This document shows, in pieces, positions 1 through 14,040 of a stretch of DNA of 64,000 bases. This DNA comes from Numida meleagris (Eukaryota; Chordata; Aves; Galliformes; Numididae). Every line of letters begins with the position of its first letter. Position 1 is the stretch's first letter. Position numbers and translations under genes: made by a program. The stretch is taken from assembly GCF_002078875.1 (NCBI RefSeq), contig NC_034414.1, forward strand, positions 22,994,616 to 23,058,615, written 5' to 3'. The notes beneath the pieces were generated by a model, which saw only the letters and a list, made by a program, of their open reading frames with translations, was not told where the DNA came from and ran no database searches.

Positions 1-3000
1 CCTCAGAAACCAGATGCAAAGCAAAACAACTGTGTGCATATCAATGAGACCTGAAGAAGAGCTGGGACTACAGATTTTTCTGATAAGCAAATGATGCATC
101 TCAGCATCCGTTTATGTAGGACTTCAAAAAGCCTTGCAATCAGAAGGGGGAAGTGGGAGAGAAAAAGACAAAATGAAGGAATGGTCAAGTTGAGAGAAAT
201 TATGCACAAAGGGAGGACAGCAACAAAGGAGTCAGCTTCGGTGGAGAGCCGCAGAAGCAGCTGGGTAGAACTGAAAATAGGCTGAGGGTTAAACAGAAAC
301 CAGTTTTCAGTGATATCTGCATAAAAGCAAAGACAAAAAAGCACACAAGCTCAAGACATGCCATTGCCCCTGAGGTATCATTACAGGGGTGCACTTACAC
401 TATTAGTTACCAAAAATGGGCTCTACTACAGTTTTCCATACTAGATTGGGTATCTTATTGCAGTAATAAATAGGAATCAATACATTTAGTTCTCTATTTG
501 ACTGCTCCCACCGGACAAAGCAAGCTTTAACTGCAAGTCCTTAGCACTGTAGGATTTATTTTTAATCAAGTATTTGAGTTGCTATTTGCAATTTATTAGG
601 AGCAAGAATGAATAGTTTTTAAATGGTGGGAGCAGCCACTCTGCTTGTCTCACAGTTTGCAGCACACAGACCATGTTGCCACATATGGCAGCAGTTCTCT
701 CCCGTTATAACAAAGCTGAGAGCAGATGCCACCAGCTAGGGAGCCGTTACTAGGTTTCAAAAGCACCCATGAACATAAACTACAGAACTCAGAGATTAAT
801 TATCACCTAGTGGTAATCATACAGGACTTCTAGTTCCAAATATTTCAGACTCCAACCACCAGAGCAACCTAAGGGTTTCCAACACTCGACACTAGCAATC
901 AGGTTCTAACTAAGTATCAGGCTTCCATCCACCATAGAGTTATTAATATTATGCTGTCTAGAGAAAAACAAACACAAACTAACTGAGAAAGCAAGAACAC
1001 GAGCACATTTCTAATTCTGCTGTGGTAGCACACAGACTTGTATTTGCTTTGTTCCTGCAAAAGGTTACACAACGGAAGCATTTGAGAAAACAGCTGCGTA
1101 TGATTAAAGGATAAGGTAAAAGAAAAGAGTACCCATACTCCTATTATCTGAGTGATATTTTCTGAAAGCATTAAATAGAACTTACTGCAAGATTTGTCCA
1201 GAAAATTCAGTGGAGTCTCACAGTAACATATAACTAAAATTTCTGTTCATTCCAAAACAAGCAAACAAAAAGCCAAAAAAAACCAACAACCCACAAAGCC
1301 CACAAAGAATAATATCACAACAGTTCATGCATTGCTTTGATGATACATAATTCCCATCTCCTCAGACTACATTCACTCATTTGTCCCATTAAGTTTACAG
1401 TAAGCAATTTGAAAAGATCATCTGAAATGACAGCAACTACATTGCATAAATTGATGATGCTGTACTTCAGAGTGTAATGTGTACGCATCTGAAAAGCGGA
1501 AGACAGAGGTTTCTTTAGCTCAACACTCAATAGTTATACGAATGCCCAGTGGCAGTTTTGTTCTATTTACTGTACTAATAAATACAAACATTGGGACTGA
1601 ATGATTACCTGCGGATGTGATAAAGAAACTACTGTTTTTGTAAGCTGTGTGGCCCTGTATAACCATTGAGATGACACTGAATGGCTGAAGGATATACTGA
1701 TATTGACCCTTGCATATTGCTAGATTATCTACACACCCTCACAGTTCTCCATTTTGGTAGAAATATCTGCTTGGTCATACTAATAATCACCATCATCATT
1801 CTACTCTTCGGCACAGCTCCTTTCACCGCATGATGTCATACTTATATGCAACCAATTTTATCACACTGGCTTTGCTTCTGTCTAAAATATTCACATACCC
1901 AGGCACCAATTAAAAAAAAAAATCAGACTTCTTTCATTTCTGGATACTTACAGTGGTAACACTGGTATATAGTAAGTCCTGGTGCAATAGTTCATACTTG
2001 ATAGCATGTGTTAGATTTTAAAAAAGGATCAGAATCTACAGAGAGCATCAGTTTAGTTTTAAGATAGTATAGATGAGTGTAAAAATGGAACTGCTTCTGC
2101 ACATATTTTCATGTCAATGATTGTCATAATTTATAATGAAAACAAAAAATAGAGAGACTATAATGTAACATGAACATCAGGAAAAACACTGCAAGAATAG
2201 CATTCAGTTGTAGAAATACCTTCTAAGAGCTGTACTGAAATTGCCCATCTCTTGGCCTCTTTAGTAACAGGTTGGATAAGCTCTGGAGAAGTCGCTATGA
2301 GGAAGGCAGAGGAATCCCGTAACAGGCCACAGAAGCAAGCTGACATGACCTGCCTATATCAATCTTTTCTATTGTTCACGGAAGTAGTTCTATTGTGATC
2401 CCGTAAAGGCAAGGTTACTGATGTGAGTGTATTGTTGGTACAGCAATTAACACATAGTCAGCTCTGACATTTCTTCTCATCTAAGTGTAAGTTTCTGACA
2501 GGCTGCCTCCCTGCAACATTTGGCAAATGAACCCATCTTGGTCAGAAGATAATTTATTTCACACTGGATTTCAGCAGGTGTGATCACTGAAAATGACAGC
2601 TGACCAATAATTTTGGGAAATAATAGAAACAGCAGCATATTTATAAATGCAGATGAAAATGACATATCTAATGTGCATATTTGCAAGCAGGTTTTGTTTG
2701 TTTCACTTCAATAAATGTACAAATCCCAATGACTGATAAACTGAGGGCCCGACACCCTCAACAACCAGAATGCAGAGATGGACAGCCTCCTACTCCCACA
2801 GGCAGCTCCTTACTCAGGTAGACTGAGTTTTTAAGATGCTAAGTAAGCATTCTTCTGCTGAGTCAGGCTTAGACTCTACAGTGCAACCCAGCACAAATTT
2901 TAATTAGCTCATTTGGGCAGTGCTAGCAATGCACATATGACAACATGCACTGCAAATGTAATGTAAGAAGCTGAATAAATCCTTAGCAAACTAGCCCAGG

Positions 3001-4764
3001 ACAGCTGCAACTGATTTAACAGCAGCTTTGCAGCATAAGCACATTTGCAGAAGCCTGGCTTTGGAGATGCACTCACAAGCTCAGAGCCTCAGCCTTGACT
3101 GACTTTCAGAATGCCACATAAAGTAGAAGCCACCACCACCAGCGAGCAAGAGATACTTCATACCTTCAAAAAAAGAGTGTCAGCAGATGCTTATGCCAAT
3201 TACTTGTTAGAATACCTTTGAGTCATCTCCCACACACACCCCATCTGGTATTTAGGGAATCCCCACTTCTAACACAACTGATTTCAGAGGCCCAGTTATC
3301 ACTATGCAAGTGAAAAGCGTGTGTCGTCATTAAGCACACAGTGGTAGCTGATTCAAGCTTATTTGCTGTGAGGAAAAAATAAACTTGCATAAATATTGCT
3401 ACAGAGCTTTACATCTCCCAGACACATAAAAGTTTTGAAGATAGAAACCCCTATAAAAGTTCCCAGAAGACAGTAGACTTTTCAAACTATGGCTTTCAAA
3501 TAATGCAACTAACTAGTGCTGTGGCCTCATAATAAATTTACCAGGAGACAAAAATGCATTTCCTATTGACCCTTGCTAAATCTTTAAACAAGTATCTTTG
3601 TAGTCTTTTCCAGCTATCTTCAAAGAAACTCATTCCTTTTTTCCATTGCACCAACTGAAATATGTATAACCAAAGGCAAAATGTGTTCAACAAGACCAAA
3701 GCAATAACAGTGCAAGAGATAGACAAGCCTGGAGCACGGTCCAGAAACTATTAGTCAACCTAAAAGTTTGGCATGAACAACCCTGTTTCATATGGACAAC
3801 CTAGAATTTAATAAAAGCAAAGGAAGCAGCATTTTTATTTAAATTTCACTTTTCTGAATATCTAAAAAAAAAGCAGACACCAAAAAACACTTGAAGACTT
3901 CTTCCCACTTGCCCTATTAAGAAAGAAAAATAAACAGTGAAACAGCTGAGAAACATTAAAAAATCCTAGAACATGAAATTGTCAAAAATGTCTGTCGGCA
4001 CTGGAGCATTCTGCAGAGAGGACTCCCACTGGTATTACTCAGTTGATGGCACTATAAATCAATAGACAGGTCTCTAAAAAGCTGAATGCCTGTTGGATCT
4101 AGCTTAAAAGTCAAAAGAACAAGGGCTTTTTTTAAATTCCTATAAAATTAGCCTAGGCCATTACTATAGAAGAGCCTATAAACAAAACTGCCTTGAGTAT
4201 TCTTAGCAATTTAACTAACACTAGAGAAGAAAATAGGGCCCAATTACTTTTGCTACCAGAGTGTGAAGGGCAAAACTGGAATGAAGAGCTAAGGCAAACA
4301 TTCAAGAGGAGGAAATACAAGATCAAATACAAGATTTTTATCATCTTGCTTTATTCATCCAACTATGTATCACCCTATATATCCTGACACCTCTCAGTAG
4401 CAGTCACTGTCACTATCACCATTTCCAGCACTAACATGAAGCCAAGTAAGTAGCCACACTCTATTTTGCCTGTGCCTAAAGTTAGTGTTGGGCATAAGCA
4501 GAAGAAGTACTGACAGAACTGCTATTTTAATGAAATAAATTAAAGAAAGGAGGCCAGGGGAAGAAGGAAGAACAGCAAGTAGAAAATAAACATGAAACTC
4601 TAAGCTTTACCTTTTGGAATAATTAAGCAGCAAATTTGTTGTTTGCCCTCAGGCCCCATTAAAGTCAATATCAAACTTCCAACTGAGCCTAAAGGGAGGC
4701 AAGATTTCTGGTTCTCTCACAACCTCTTACATACATCTTATTTCATACCAAATATAAACGACCC
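1..4764. other. Gene-free stretch
   Basis: AT-rich sequence downstream of FUT8. The longest open frames are about 60-110 codons, show no domain, biased composition or conserved motif that I recognise, and overlap each other on both strands. No RNA gene or repeat was recognised. Confidence 0.6.
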
Positions 4765-4947
4765 CTGCACTGGAATAGGTTGCCTAGAGAAACCGTGGAT
4801 TTCCCATCCCTGGAGGCGCTCAAGGCCAGGATGGATGGAGTCCTGGGCAGCCTGAGCTGGTAAGGGGCAGCCCTGCCCAAGGCAGGGGCTTGGAACTAGA
4901 TGTTTTTTAAGGTCCCTTCCAATCCAAACCGGTCTGTGAGTCTATGA
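4765..4947 (+). mobile_element. CR1 LINE 3'-end fragment
   Basis: The sequence CTGGAATAGGTTGCCTAGAG, CCATCCCTGGAGGCGCTCAAGG and CCTGGGCAGCCTGAGCTGG, then AGGTCCCTTCCAATCC and a degraded TCTATGA end, is the standard order of the CR1 3' terminus. It is more diverged than the copy at 40277, with small indels, and is severely 5'-truncated. Confidence 0.9.
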
Positions 4948-7900
4948 CGAGGACAGACAGTTATCTTTGAAGACAGTCTTAGGAATTCAAGGTCAGAACA
5001 ATGAGACACAACATAGGAAATGCCCATACACCAGAAGTCATGCACCAGGTCTTTACTTTCAGAAGTAAAATTTCAATGGCTGCATGCCTTCCTGTAACTC
5101 CAAGCAGCCAGAAGACAGACATTTAAAACAAGCTTACGCATCACAGCAGCTGTGCAAAACAGCAACAACACATTAGGAAATTTTTAGTGTTTAAAAGAGA
5201 CAAGAATTCAGAAATAGCACTCCTTCCACTTCAGTACATTAACATGCCGTTGTCTCAGGAGAGACAGAGTACCTCAAGGCACTCACAGGATCAAGAAAAA
5301 ATAGCTATCTGAAAAATGTAAAAACAGTAAAGAAACATCTTACCTCAAATACTGCCCAGCACTTTGCTAAGTTACAGCTGCTTTGTGATCAGCAGTCCTT
5401 TCAGAGTGTTAAATTCAGTATGCTAGCATCATACATGTTTATCCATTACTTGAAATGAAGAAGGCAGAGAAACACAAATGAGCTAAACATGAGAAGCAGG
5501 TGTAGACAATACAAGATCCATGTCAGACAGGAGAAGGCAAGCTCTTGTTTTCAGTTGTTTTATGGATAGTTGGTCACCTGTTGGGAGAATGGGTTTTATT
5601 CTTTACACCTGCGGCCTTAGTGTAACACTCCTCACACCCCTACCCTATTCTAGACAAACAGTGTAGCTCGGATCTATGATATCACTGTCTTCACAAGACA
5701 TGTGCCATGTTATTCAGGTTTGAGTTTTTGGATTTTTTTTTTCCTTTTTCTGATATTGTTCTGAGAGTATTTCTGGATTTGTCTTTCCAGGGCCCGTATA
5801 GGAGAGTTTCTTGCAATTTAAAAATTCATTGCTTTTGTTCTATATGACTTCTTCAATAGCTTCCTTTTATATTATGCTTTACTACTTTCTAACTAATATT
5901 TCTAAGCAGGGCATGAGATGTTTCCTTCTTACCTTATGCAAATACATATTCTAATTTGAGCTGAAGACATCACTTACCAACGAAACCAGTGCCATTAAGT
6001 CAGTGTTCTCACAGGGCACTGTGAAGGAGATAAATAAAAGAAACTCAAAGAGCGGACCGGTTATTCTCAGTATAAGGCACTTTAAAAGCTCACCAAACAG
6101 CAGAATAAAACTGAGATCACACGGTCAGGACTTGTTTTAGGTCCTTAGGCACCAGGAGAATTGCTCAAATGTTTCTAAGGCCTCATAAAACGTTAGCTGC
6201 TTCAGTAAAAGATGTGAAAGTTAAGATCTTATGAACCAAATCTCCATGGTTTTGTACTGCTCACAAGGGTGAAGTCCCATACTTGCGGGCAATTAGCAGC
6301 AGTTTTATTTTACATCAACATAGCCAAGGCAAGTGTGTTCAAGGGATGGTACATAGCACCTCTGCACAGTGACCAACTCTCTCCTTTCCCAGATGAAGCT
6401 ACAGAACAGCTGAGATTGAGATGTACATTCTGATTTTCCATGGTTTTATACTCTAGGTAAATATTTACATATCTGCAAAGAGGCTATAAAAACCTACTGG
6501 AGCAGTATAATTACTTCACAAAAACTCTGTGGAAAGGCAGTTGACTATCACCTGGGAATAAGAAATTTGGCTTTTAATGCCTCAGCATTTGTTTCTAGGC
6601 TGTCAAATGCTGCCTGGTGGAAGACCTAGGGAATTTTTGCACCACAGAGAAATAGCACGAAAAGCTCAGAGTTTTCTAACCCAGACAACTGCATAATACT
6701 CCCCACTAAGGCAGGAGGGCAGACAGCTGGCTGCCTCTTCCTTGCACCTCATGGCAGTGTGAAGGTAGAACAGCACACATTATCACACACTGTCTTCTCA
6801 GAGTGGAAAATCTCCATTTACAATGCTTGCAAGAACTTGGTGGGACCTACTGCAGTGCCAGAGCACAAGGAACTGCTGTGGTTCCCAAACAGCTGCCTGA
6901 CACAGGTGTAGGAAATTACTAAGCCTGTTATACAGCAGCCGCCACTGATTTAGGTCACAGGATTTCTCCCCCACTGTGTGTTATGGTCTGTGAGCCTCAC
7001 TGAGTCCCAAACTCACTGTAAGATGTAAATCCCTGCTTTTTATCGTACTTCGATTCTGAAAGCAGCAGCTGTTCTTTTATTTATAGTTGAGTCCAGGCTC
7101 AGTAAGGTCACCCATTTCTTGCCTGTTTGATGTGAAGGCTCTATGCTCCCTGTTACTGCTGACCTCAGCAGGACTGCAGCTCTTCAGGTGAGGTTCTGTT
7201 CAGCTGGGAATCATTTTGCATCTTTTCACTACCTGCATCCCATTGCTTATCCTTTCTCCTATATGTCTAAAAGCATACTTCACCTTTCTGTATCTCTCAC
7301 TTAAGAGTTATGAATAAAACAGTGTTATGAATGTATGACTTAGTTTTGTCTATGACTGATGTCAAAAGCCTCTCAGGGGGAATGGTCCAATTAGCAGGCA
7401 CCTATACAGTTTCTTACTGTTAACGTTTTGAGACACTTTTCAGATTTGTCTGAAAAATAGTCATGTGGCAATATCATCAAACAGCATCTTACTGTAAAGT
7501 TGAAACTCAGCAATTTTTCAGAATGCTGTCATGTATTCCTCCTTATCGCAGATTTTGTTCCACTGGTGAGTAATAGCTCTGAGAATCTCAAACAACTTCA
7601 TGAAGTAGTTAGAACAACTCTTTGCATTAGGAATACTTAGAGTTCAAATACAAGCTTTCAAGCAGGGCATCCTTGAGTTGATGGGCAATGCAGACTGGCT
7701 ATTTCTGATGAACTTAGTAACAATATACCACATCTGTGTTACATTACTGCTGTCCTTACCCCCAGCAGCAGGTTCTCAGAAGACACTGTGGTGTGTACGC
7801 AATGGGATACAAAGCAATAAGTCCTTTCATTGGTCAGAAAAATTCTCAACATTAAGGAATTTTTTTCATATGTAGAAAAACATGTCCAGGGCTGGTGGCA

Positions 7901-10900
7901 CACCTCTGAACTAGCTTCTGTAGCATATCCCTTTCCAAACGCTTGAAATCTAAGATCTCTGCAGAAAAACAAAAATGATCACACGTTCTTAGTACTAAGA
8001 TATGTTGTTAAGACAACTTCATTTGACAGAACAAGTTTTTTAAAATTACAAATAGGTTCTGAATCCTCCCTTCACTTTGATGTTTTGAGTTTTATGCTGC
8101 CACTGGAAGTCAGGAGTTTGCCCAGAAATTATGCCAGAGCCACCATCTGTAACAAATGCTCAGATTTATCAGCAGTCCTAACCTTCATCAGCCTCAACTT
8201 CTAGGCTTTGTGCATTAGGGTTATGTTCATAATGCACCAGATCATGCAAAGTGAAGTATTACATTAGTATGTTTAGGTGTACAGGCAGGCTGTAAAATGT
8301 CCCCGAGAAGCAAAGTAATCCCAGACAGAATTCCTTGCAGCCACAGGCAGCTTTCTTGGTTATCTCTGTGGGGTAGGATTTTGCAGGCAAAAACGTTTCC
8401 ACAAACTTGCTGGACCCAGGCTCTTTTCTATCTTATGCTAAATGCTGACTTCTCTCTACACAGTTTTTCCATAGAAGTCAGCACTGCCCCCAGCTGGACA
8501 CTCCCCAGCACTTATGTCAACTTCCCGCCTCCTCATCTGCTGTATCTCTGCACACTGCCAAGAGCTTTAATTACAGTAAACCTCCCTCTTTGCAGTACCA
8601 TTGCCTACAGTAGGCTGGTTACACATAGGAAATCACATTTCTACATGTTAGTATCTCCATCCTCAGTGCCTTACACCCAGGTAAGATTTTTGTGTTCCCA
8701 TCAGGCTGTTAGGTCACAGGCTGAACTCGTGATGATTGAACACAACTAGAGGAGAGGCTGGCCCAGGGAACACAGGTGCAAGCAATTTACCTGTGCTTCC
8801 CACATGACCAGAAGGGGTGGACCCTGGGTCCACATCTCCCCAGGCTCATTTAAAGGCTAACCTCTGAAGAGAGAATGTCTCCTGGATAAAGGCTGCTGCC
8901 TGACAAAGAATGTCCCTGTTACCAGAGATCCTGTGACCAGTTGGGTGAGCTAATTTTTTCCTATATGTGATTATTGATGTTCCTACTGATGCTTTGCCTG
9001 GTATCACAAAGAATTTATCAGAAGCAATTTCGCTGCTTCCAAGAATCAACATCCATAAAATTAATAGGAGAGGCATAAGCTGAAATCTGTAGCGTAGGAA
9101 ACACTGATCTAAGTTTTGTAAAGTGCTACTGCCTGTCCCCAGCCACATGCACTAGAGAACTATGTAATAATCTGACCACGCTTTTCTGAGTAGTTTTCTG
9201 CACACTACCACAATTCAACTCCTCCTAGTTTTGAGCCTCTATGCAAAGATCAGGGACACCTGGAGGCATACAGTTTATTAAACACAGTCCCATCTTCATC
9301 TGACTGAAATGCGCATGAACACCAAGCACTGAGCAAATAGACTGATCATCTCACCAGCCACGTATGCCCACTACAGTTACAGCTGCACAGGGCAGGTTGC
9401 TTTGCACTGATTTCCAATACTGTGCTGAATAACATCCTTGCTACCACATCTGTAGGGAACACCTTCCCAATATTTAAAGCTATGGTGTGATGGATTCTGC
9501 CTTTTAAAGGTAAGAGCTGGGGAAGTAGATGATCTTTTGCGGTCTTTAATAGCCCTGCTTTTCTAGTTATTCAGAGTTCTGAAATACTTGTTTACAACTC
9601 AAAATAATTCATGTAATATGCAGTTGAAAGTAAACTGCTTCAATCATTCTGGGTACGTAACAACAAAAAAAAAATCCACAAAATGCATTTATTTTTGTTT
9701 CAGGGGCTAGCACTCAGCACAGGTAAAATGTTAAAGTCAAGTATGAACCCTTTGAAAACATTGTTCTTAATTATATTGTGTATTTATATTTCTCTGTGAA
9801 AAATGAGACATTAATACGAGGTTATTTCCTGTCTACTCACAAAATCTCACACTGTAGAAAAACTTAATTCATCTTTGTTCAAGACGTCCCTCTTCCCTTT
9901 CAGTTATCCTCAGAACTCCTCAGGAGGGAAATAACACTTCAGTTCTGTCTTTTTAACGTTCCTGATTTACATAACTCTAATGACATCTAAGTGCCTTTGG
10001 CTGTGCTTTCCTTTCTCTGCTTCTTTACTTCCAAACTCTCAAGGCAGATGAAGTAACAGTTGGCAGCATCCTGCTCGTTGCAGCATTGCCTGTGCTATTC
10101 TCTAGTCACGCCACTGTGGCTGCAGCTGGCTGAGTGGCTCTCCACTTCTCACATGAATTCCAGTTTCCCTTTGAGAAGCTTCTTTTGGCTAAATGTCTTC
10201 CCCAAAGCAGGAAAAACAGCTCATCCTTGGAGTCGTGCTATTCCTCTAGGAGGAATGGCTGGAGGAAAGAAGTGCAGCAGATAGGCTTGAATCAGAATTG
10301 GCCTAACTCCTACCCTGGAATGAGCAGAGATGAGTCCTACAAGCCTTTCACCTGCAGCACCCACCCTGTATGAGGAAACACTGACATCACTCTGCCCAGC
10401 AAGACCAGGAAGAGACAAAGACAGCAAACCCTGATTTAAAAAAAACTAAGAGAACTGAATGGATGCAGAGCAGGACAGATTTGAATATGGGGAATTTATT
10501 TCTTATTGAACGGAGACAGGCAGGTGTGGAGTTGCAGACAGGATGAAAGAAATCGCAGTAAAGACACGTGATCTTCAGTTATGCAACTCTCCCTCACTCA
10601 CTAAAGTATGGGGTGGCCACCCCAAAACATGTATTTTAGGATTAAGCACAGATTTCCATGTTCACCAGTCATCAGCTGGCATTAAACCTAGATTCAGCAA
10701 GAAGCATTCAGCATTTTGCCAAACACAAGCAATGTGCTCTGTGTTAAATTAAAAATAAAAATTCACTGTTCCTTTGCTCTCAAGCAACACTCGCAAAATG
10801 CTATCTTGAAACAGAACGAAAATGCTACCTTGTAAGAGAAAGGGGCAATCTTTCATGTAAAGACTAATATATTCCTTTTATGGGTTACAATATCACATTC

Positions 10901-13471
10901 TAAAAATCTGTGAGGACTGGTCTACTTTGTGTGATTACATTTAACCAGTAAAATGGTTTGAAAGGAACATCCATCTCTCTCAAAATTTTAACTGGAACAT
11001 GACCCTGCTGTGTATTCACTATGTTACCTTTTTGGCCATTGTAAATTTACCATTTGGTTTTGAATAGATTGCTGTGGACACACAGGGTGTTTTTCTTTTC
11101 TTTCCATTTTCAAAGAAAGGAATCTGACACCAATGTACAACTGAGACTAATAAAGGCTGAATAATCATGTAGTCAACTCCGTATTTTGAAGTGTCCTTAA
11201 AACCATGAAAAATGTTCAGCCAAAGCCATAGAGAATCATAACATGTAAGTAGTGGAGGAGGGAATCTTCCCTGGGACACATAAAATAGCTTCTCATGTTG
11301 TATGTATATCTCCCAACTTGATTATGGGGCATGTTACTCTACACGCCTCACCAGGTCATGTTCTGCTCACCTCCTCTTCCAGTAGTGAAGAGATGCAACT
11401 CTTTGGTTTCATGACATTTGTAGAGTTGTATATTCCTAGGCCAAGGCTGAATCACTAGTTGAGCTCTGTCACGACAGGGTTCTGGTTTGGTCTAGAGGTT
11501 TTTTTGTTTTTTCTTCTTTTAAGAGCTATGTTACTCTTACCAGACAGCAACTGTATACATATCCTGGGTTATCACAGCTCAATTTAAAATAGAAGCCTTT
11601 CCTTCGTTAGCTTCTCACAAAACAATCCCCTTCTTGTAACAACAGGTGTCAAGATGTTGCCTGAGCACACACACTACTAGTACCTGTGGTAAATACATAA
11701 GCATTTTCATTGCCCAGAAACACAGCTGGGTTTAGGCAGAGCTTCCAATAGTTCCCTGAATACAAATATCAAACATTCTCCCTCAGTATTCGCTGCACTG
11801 CCTTCTGAGAATCAATACAAGCCAGCTTCACACTTTTCAAGCAGTCCTAAAACCTTTCAAAACCATCACACAGCTTTCTCAGTGCAGCATTCTGCTAGTA
11901 CCCAACACCAATCCCATTTTCTACCATGGCTAACTTAGCTCAGAGAGAATGGTGTCAGGCCCAAAAGAAGATTTTAGCACCTATGGATCATAACTGTAGA
12001 AAGACAGAGAAAGAGGGTGTACCTCTGTAGACCAGAGAGTTCTGCCCTGCCCTAAATGTAATTTCACCTCCTCAAGATGAAAGAGAAATACTCTGCAGTT
12101 ATACAGACTGAGTAGTATATAGCTTCAAGTCCTGTCTTATTACTAGTTATTAATCCATGAACTGGCTAAATTCCATCATTCTATCACATTCTACTACAAT
12201 ACCTCTTATTTTTCATTAGAAGAGTTATTTTTTTCTTTATTTCCAACCTGTATTTTTCAAGTAAATGCAGCAAAAAATAGCAGAAATTGATGCCCATCCA
12301 TAAGGATGGGGAGTGAAGTGAATTTAGTAAGAAAATTTTTAAACAACCTGTGAGTTGAATGCTAGCATAGAATTGGAAGACACAAATATAGATAGATTTT
12401 TTTTTTTAACCAACTGCTGTTTTGTATTTAGAGAAAAGAAAATTTAATTCCCCTTATTTCACTTTCAGAGCAGCATTGTAATAATAATCTTCCCTTGTTG
12501 CTTTTGTTCCTGGAACTGAAGCATCACACAAGCCCAGCAGGACAAAATGTTCTTGTGAAAAACTGTTCTTTTCTCTCATTTCTGACAATCTAAGATGGAC
12601 AGATTAAGTACTGATCCTCTGATCTTCTTTTTCCCTTGTCTCCATGCATACACTTTGCTCCCACTAGCTTGCTGACCAGTCTTCAAATATATTGCTTGAA
12701 TGGCCCCATTCCATTAGGGAACTGACATCTCTCACTTTGGAGTATTATTAGTATCAGTCCTTGAAAGCATTTAACCAATGACAATCTAACATTAGCTCAC
12801 AATGGGATTTAAAGACATTACAGTTCATTAATTTATGGTTTAATGCTGGCTTCTTCCAATCTGTTGTCCTTTCTCATGACAAACAGCAAAACAACAAGCT
12901 ATGAAGTCCACAGAGTCCTGCACAAAATGCTTGCATAAGTGCTTTGTTTATTTCTATACCAGTGTGACCTACGTACAAAAGTTCTGTCAATTTTGCAAGT
13001 CAGTTGCCAAAGAATAACTGCTGGACTTCTGGCAGATACTATTTTTGCTTCACTTTTCCTCGTCATACCATTTTTCTTTCTGCACAGGTGGCTTAGATGT
13101 TATACTTTCCCCTCCCATAATTTCTCAGTAAAGTATGAGAAGCATAATAGATTTCAGTCAAATTTAATTGAATAAATGCAACATTATTTAAACCTTTCAA
13201 AAGAGGACCTTCCCAAGAAAGAGGACAGGCTAATAGTTAACAACTGATTTAAGTAAGAAGTGCAGACAGGATGATGTTCAATTCTGTCATAACTTTGCAA
13301 AATTAGATCAATGTAATGGGGTATTCATTGCTCAAAGAAAACAGAAGGAACAAAAAAATACATCAAAATGTCCTGTTTGGAAATTGGAATAAAATATTTC
13401 GTATCTTCATTTTCAGTTCTGAACTTTCCAGCATGCCTCCTAGCAAGCAGTAAAGTAGCTGTGCTGATGAC
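4948..13471. other. Gene-free stretch
   Basis: A 150-codon plus frame at 8297-8749 is the longest. It has no recognisable domain and irregular composition, and I regard it as chance. The 16-bp palindrome at 10609 is the only structural mark. A donor-like CAG|GTGAGG occurs near 7188 without a convincing exon. Confidence 0.6.
10609..10624. repeat. 16-bp perfect palindrome
   Basis: TGGGGTGGCCACCCCA equals its own reverse complement with no spacer. A GC-rich perfect palindrome stands out in AT-rich surroundings, but no bound factor can be named from it. Confidence 0.85.
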
Positions 13472-14040
13472 GTCCAGGGAGTCTTGGTGGGCACCGTGCT
13501 TTACAACATGCCTCAGCAGCAAAGAAAGCCAACAGCATCCTGGTCTGTGCTAACACCAGCATAGATGGCAGATCAAAGGCAGCAATTATATGCCTCTGCT
13601 ATACATGTTAAACCACATCTGCAGTGCTGATTCCAGTTTGGGGTCCCAGTGCAAGAAAGATGAACATGTTCAGTAAAGGGCTACCAAGACGGTTGGCAAC
13701 TGTAGCATTTGTCCTGTGAGGAGAGGCTGAGGGAGCTGGGCTTGTTCGCCAGAGAAGAGATGGCTTCAGGTGACTTAGCAGCAGCCTGCCTGCTCCTATG
13801 GGAGGTGATGGGAAGGACAACCAAACTCTTCTCAGTGCTGCATGGTGCAATGGGCAGAAGCAAGAGGTTCAGATTCAACATCATGAAAAACCTTTTTCCA
13901 TGAGTGTAGTCAAGCAGCAGAAGAGGCCGCCAAGGAAGTCTGTGCTTTCTGGCCCAATCCAATAGCTGACCTGACTCTAAGCTGGGGCTTGGACTAGAGA
14001 TGTTCTCTGCTGCCTTGCAATCTGAATTGTCTATGATATT
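13472..14040 (+). mobile_element. CR1 LINE fragment, degraded
   Basis: Recognisable CR1 ORF2 landmarks occur in order: GTCCAGGGAGTCTTGGTGGGCACC, AAGAAAGCCAACAGCATCCTGG, TGAGGAGAGGCTGAGGGAGCTGGGCTTGTT, GGCTTGGACTAGAGATG and a final TCTATGATATT. The reading frame is broken by many changes. A 152-codon frame on the opposite strand (14139-13681) lies antisense in this element and is not a gene. The left limit is uncertain by about 50 bases. Confidence 0.85.

Noticed and set aside
3..344. 113-codon minus-strand open frame at the left edge
   Set aside because: Cysteine- and leucine-rich translation without recognisable motif, overlapped by two other frames. Treated as chance.
7140..7200. Possible exon ending at CAG|GTGAGG
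   Set aside because: A single good donor-like sequence without a matching acceptor, frame or homologous peptide is not enough.
8297..8749. 150-codon plus-strand open frame starting MSPRSKVIPDR
   Set aside because: No recognisable domain, no motif, no convincing splice or promoter context. Length is plausible by chance in 64 kb of vertebrate DNA.
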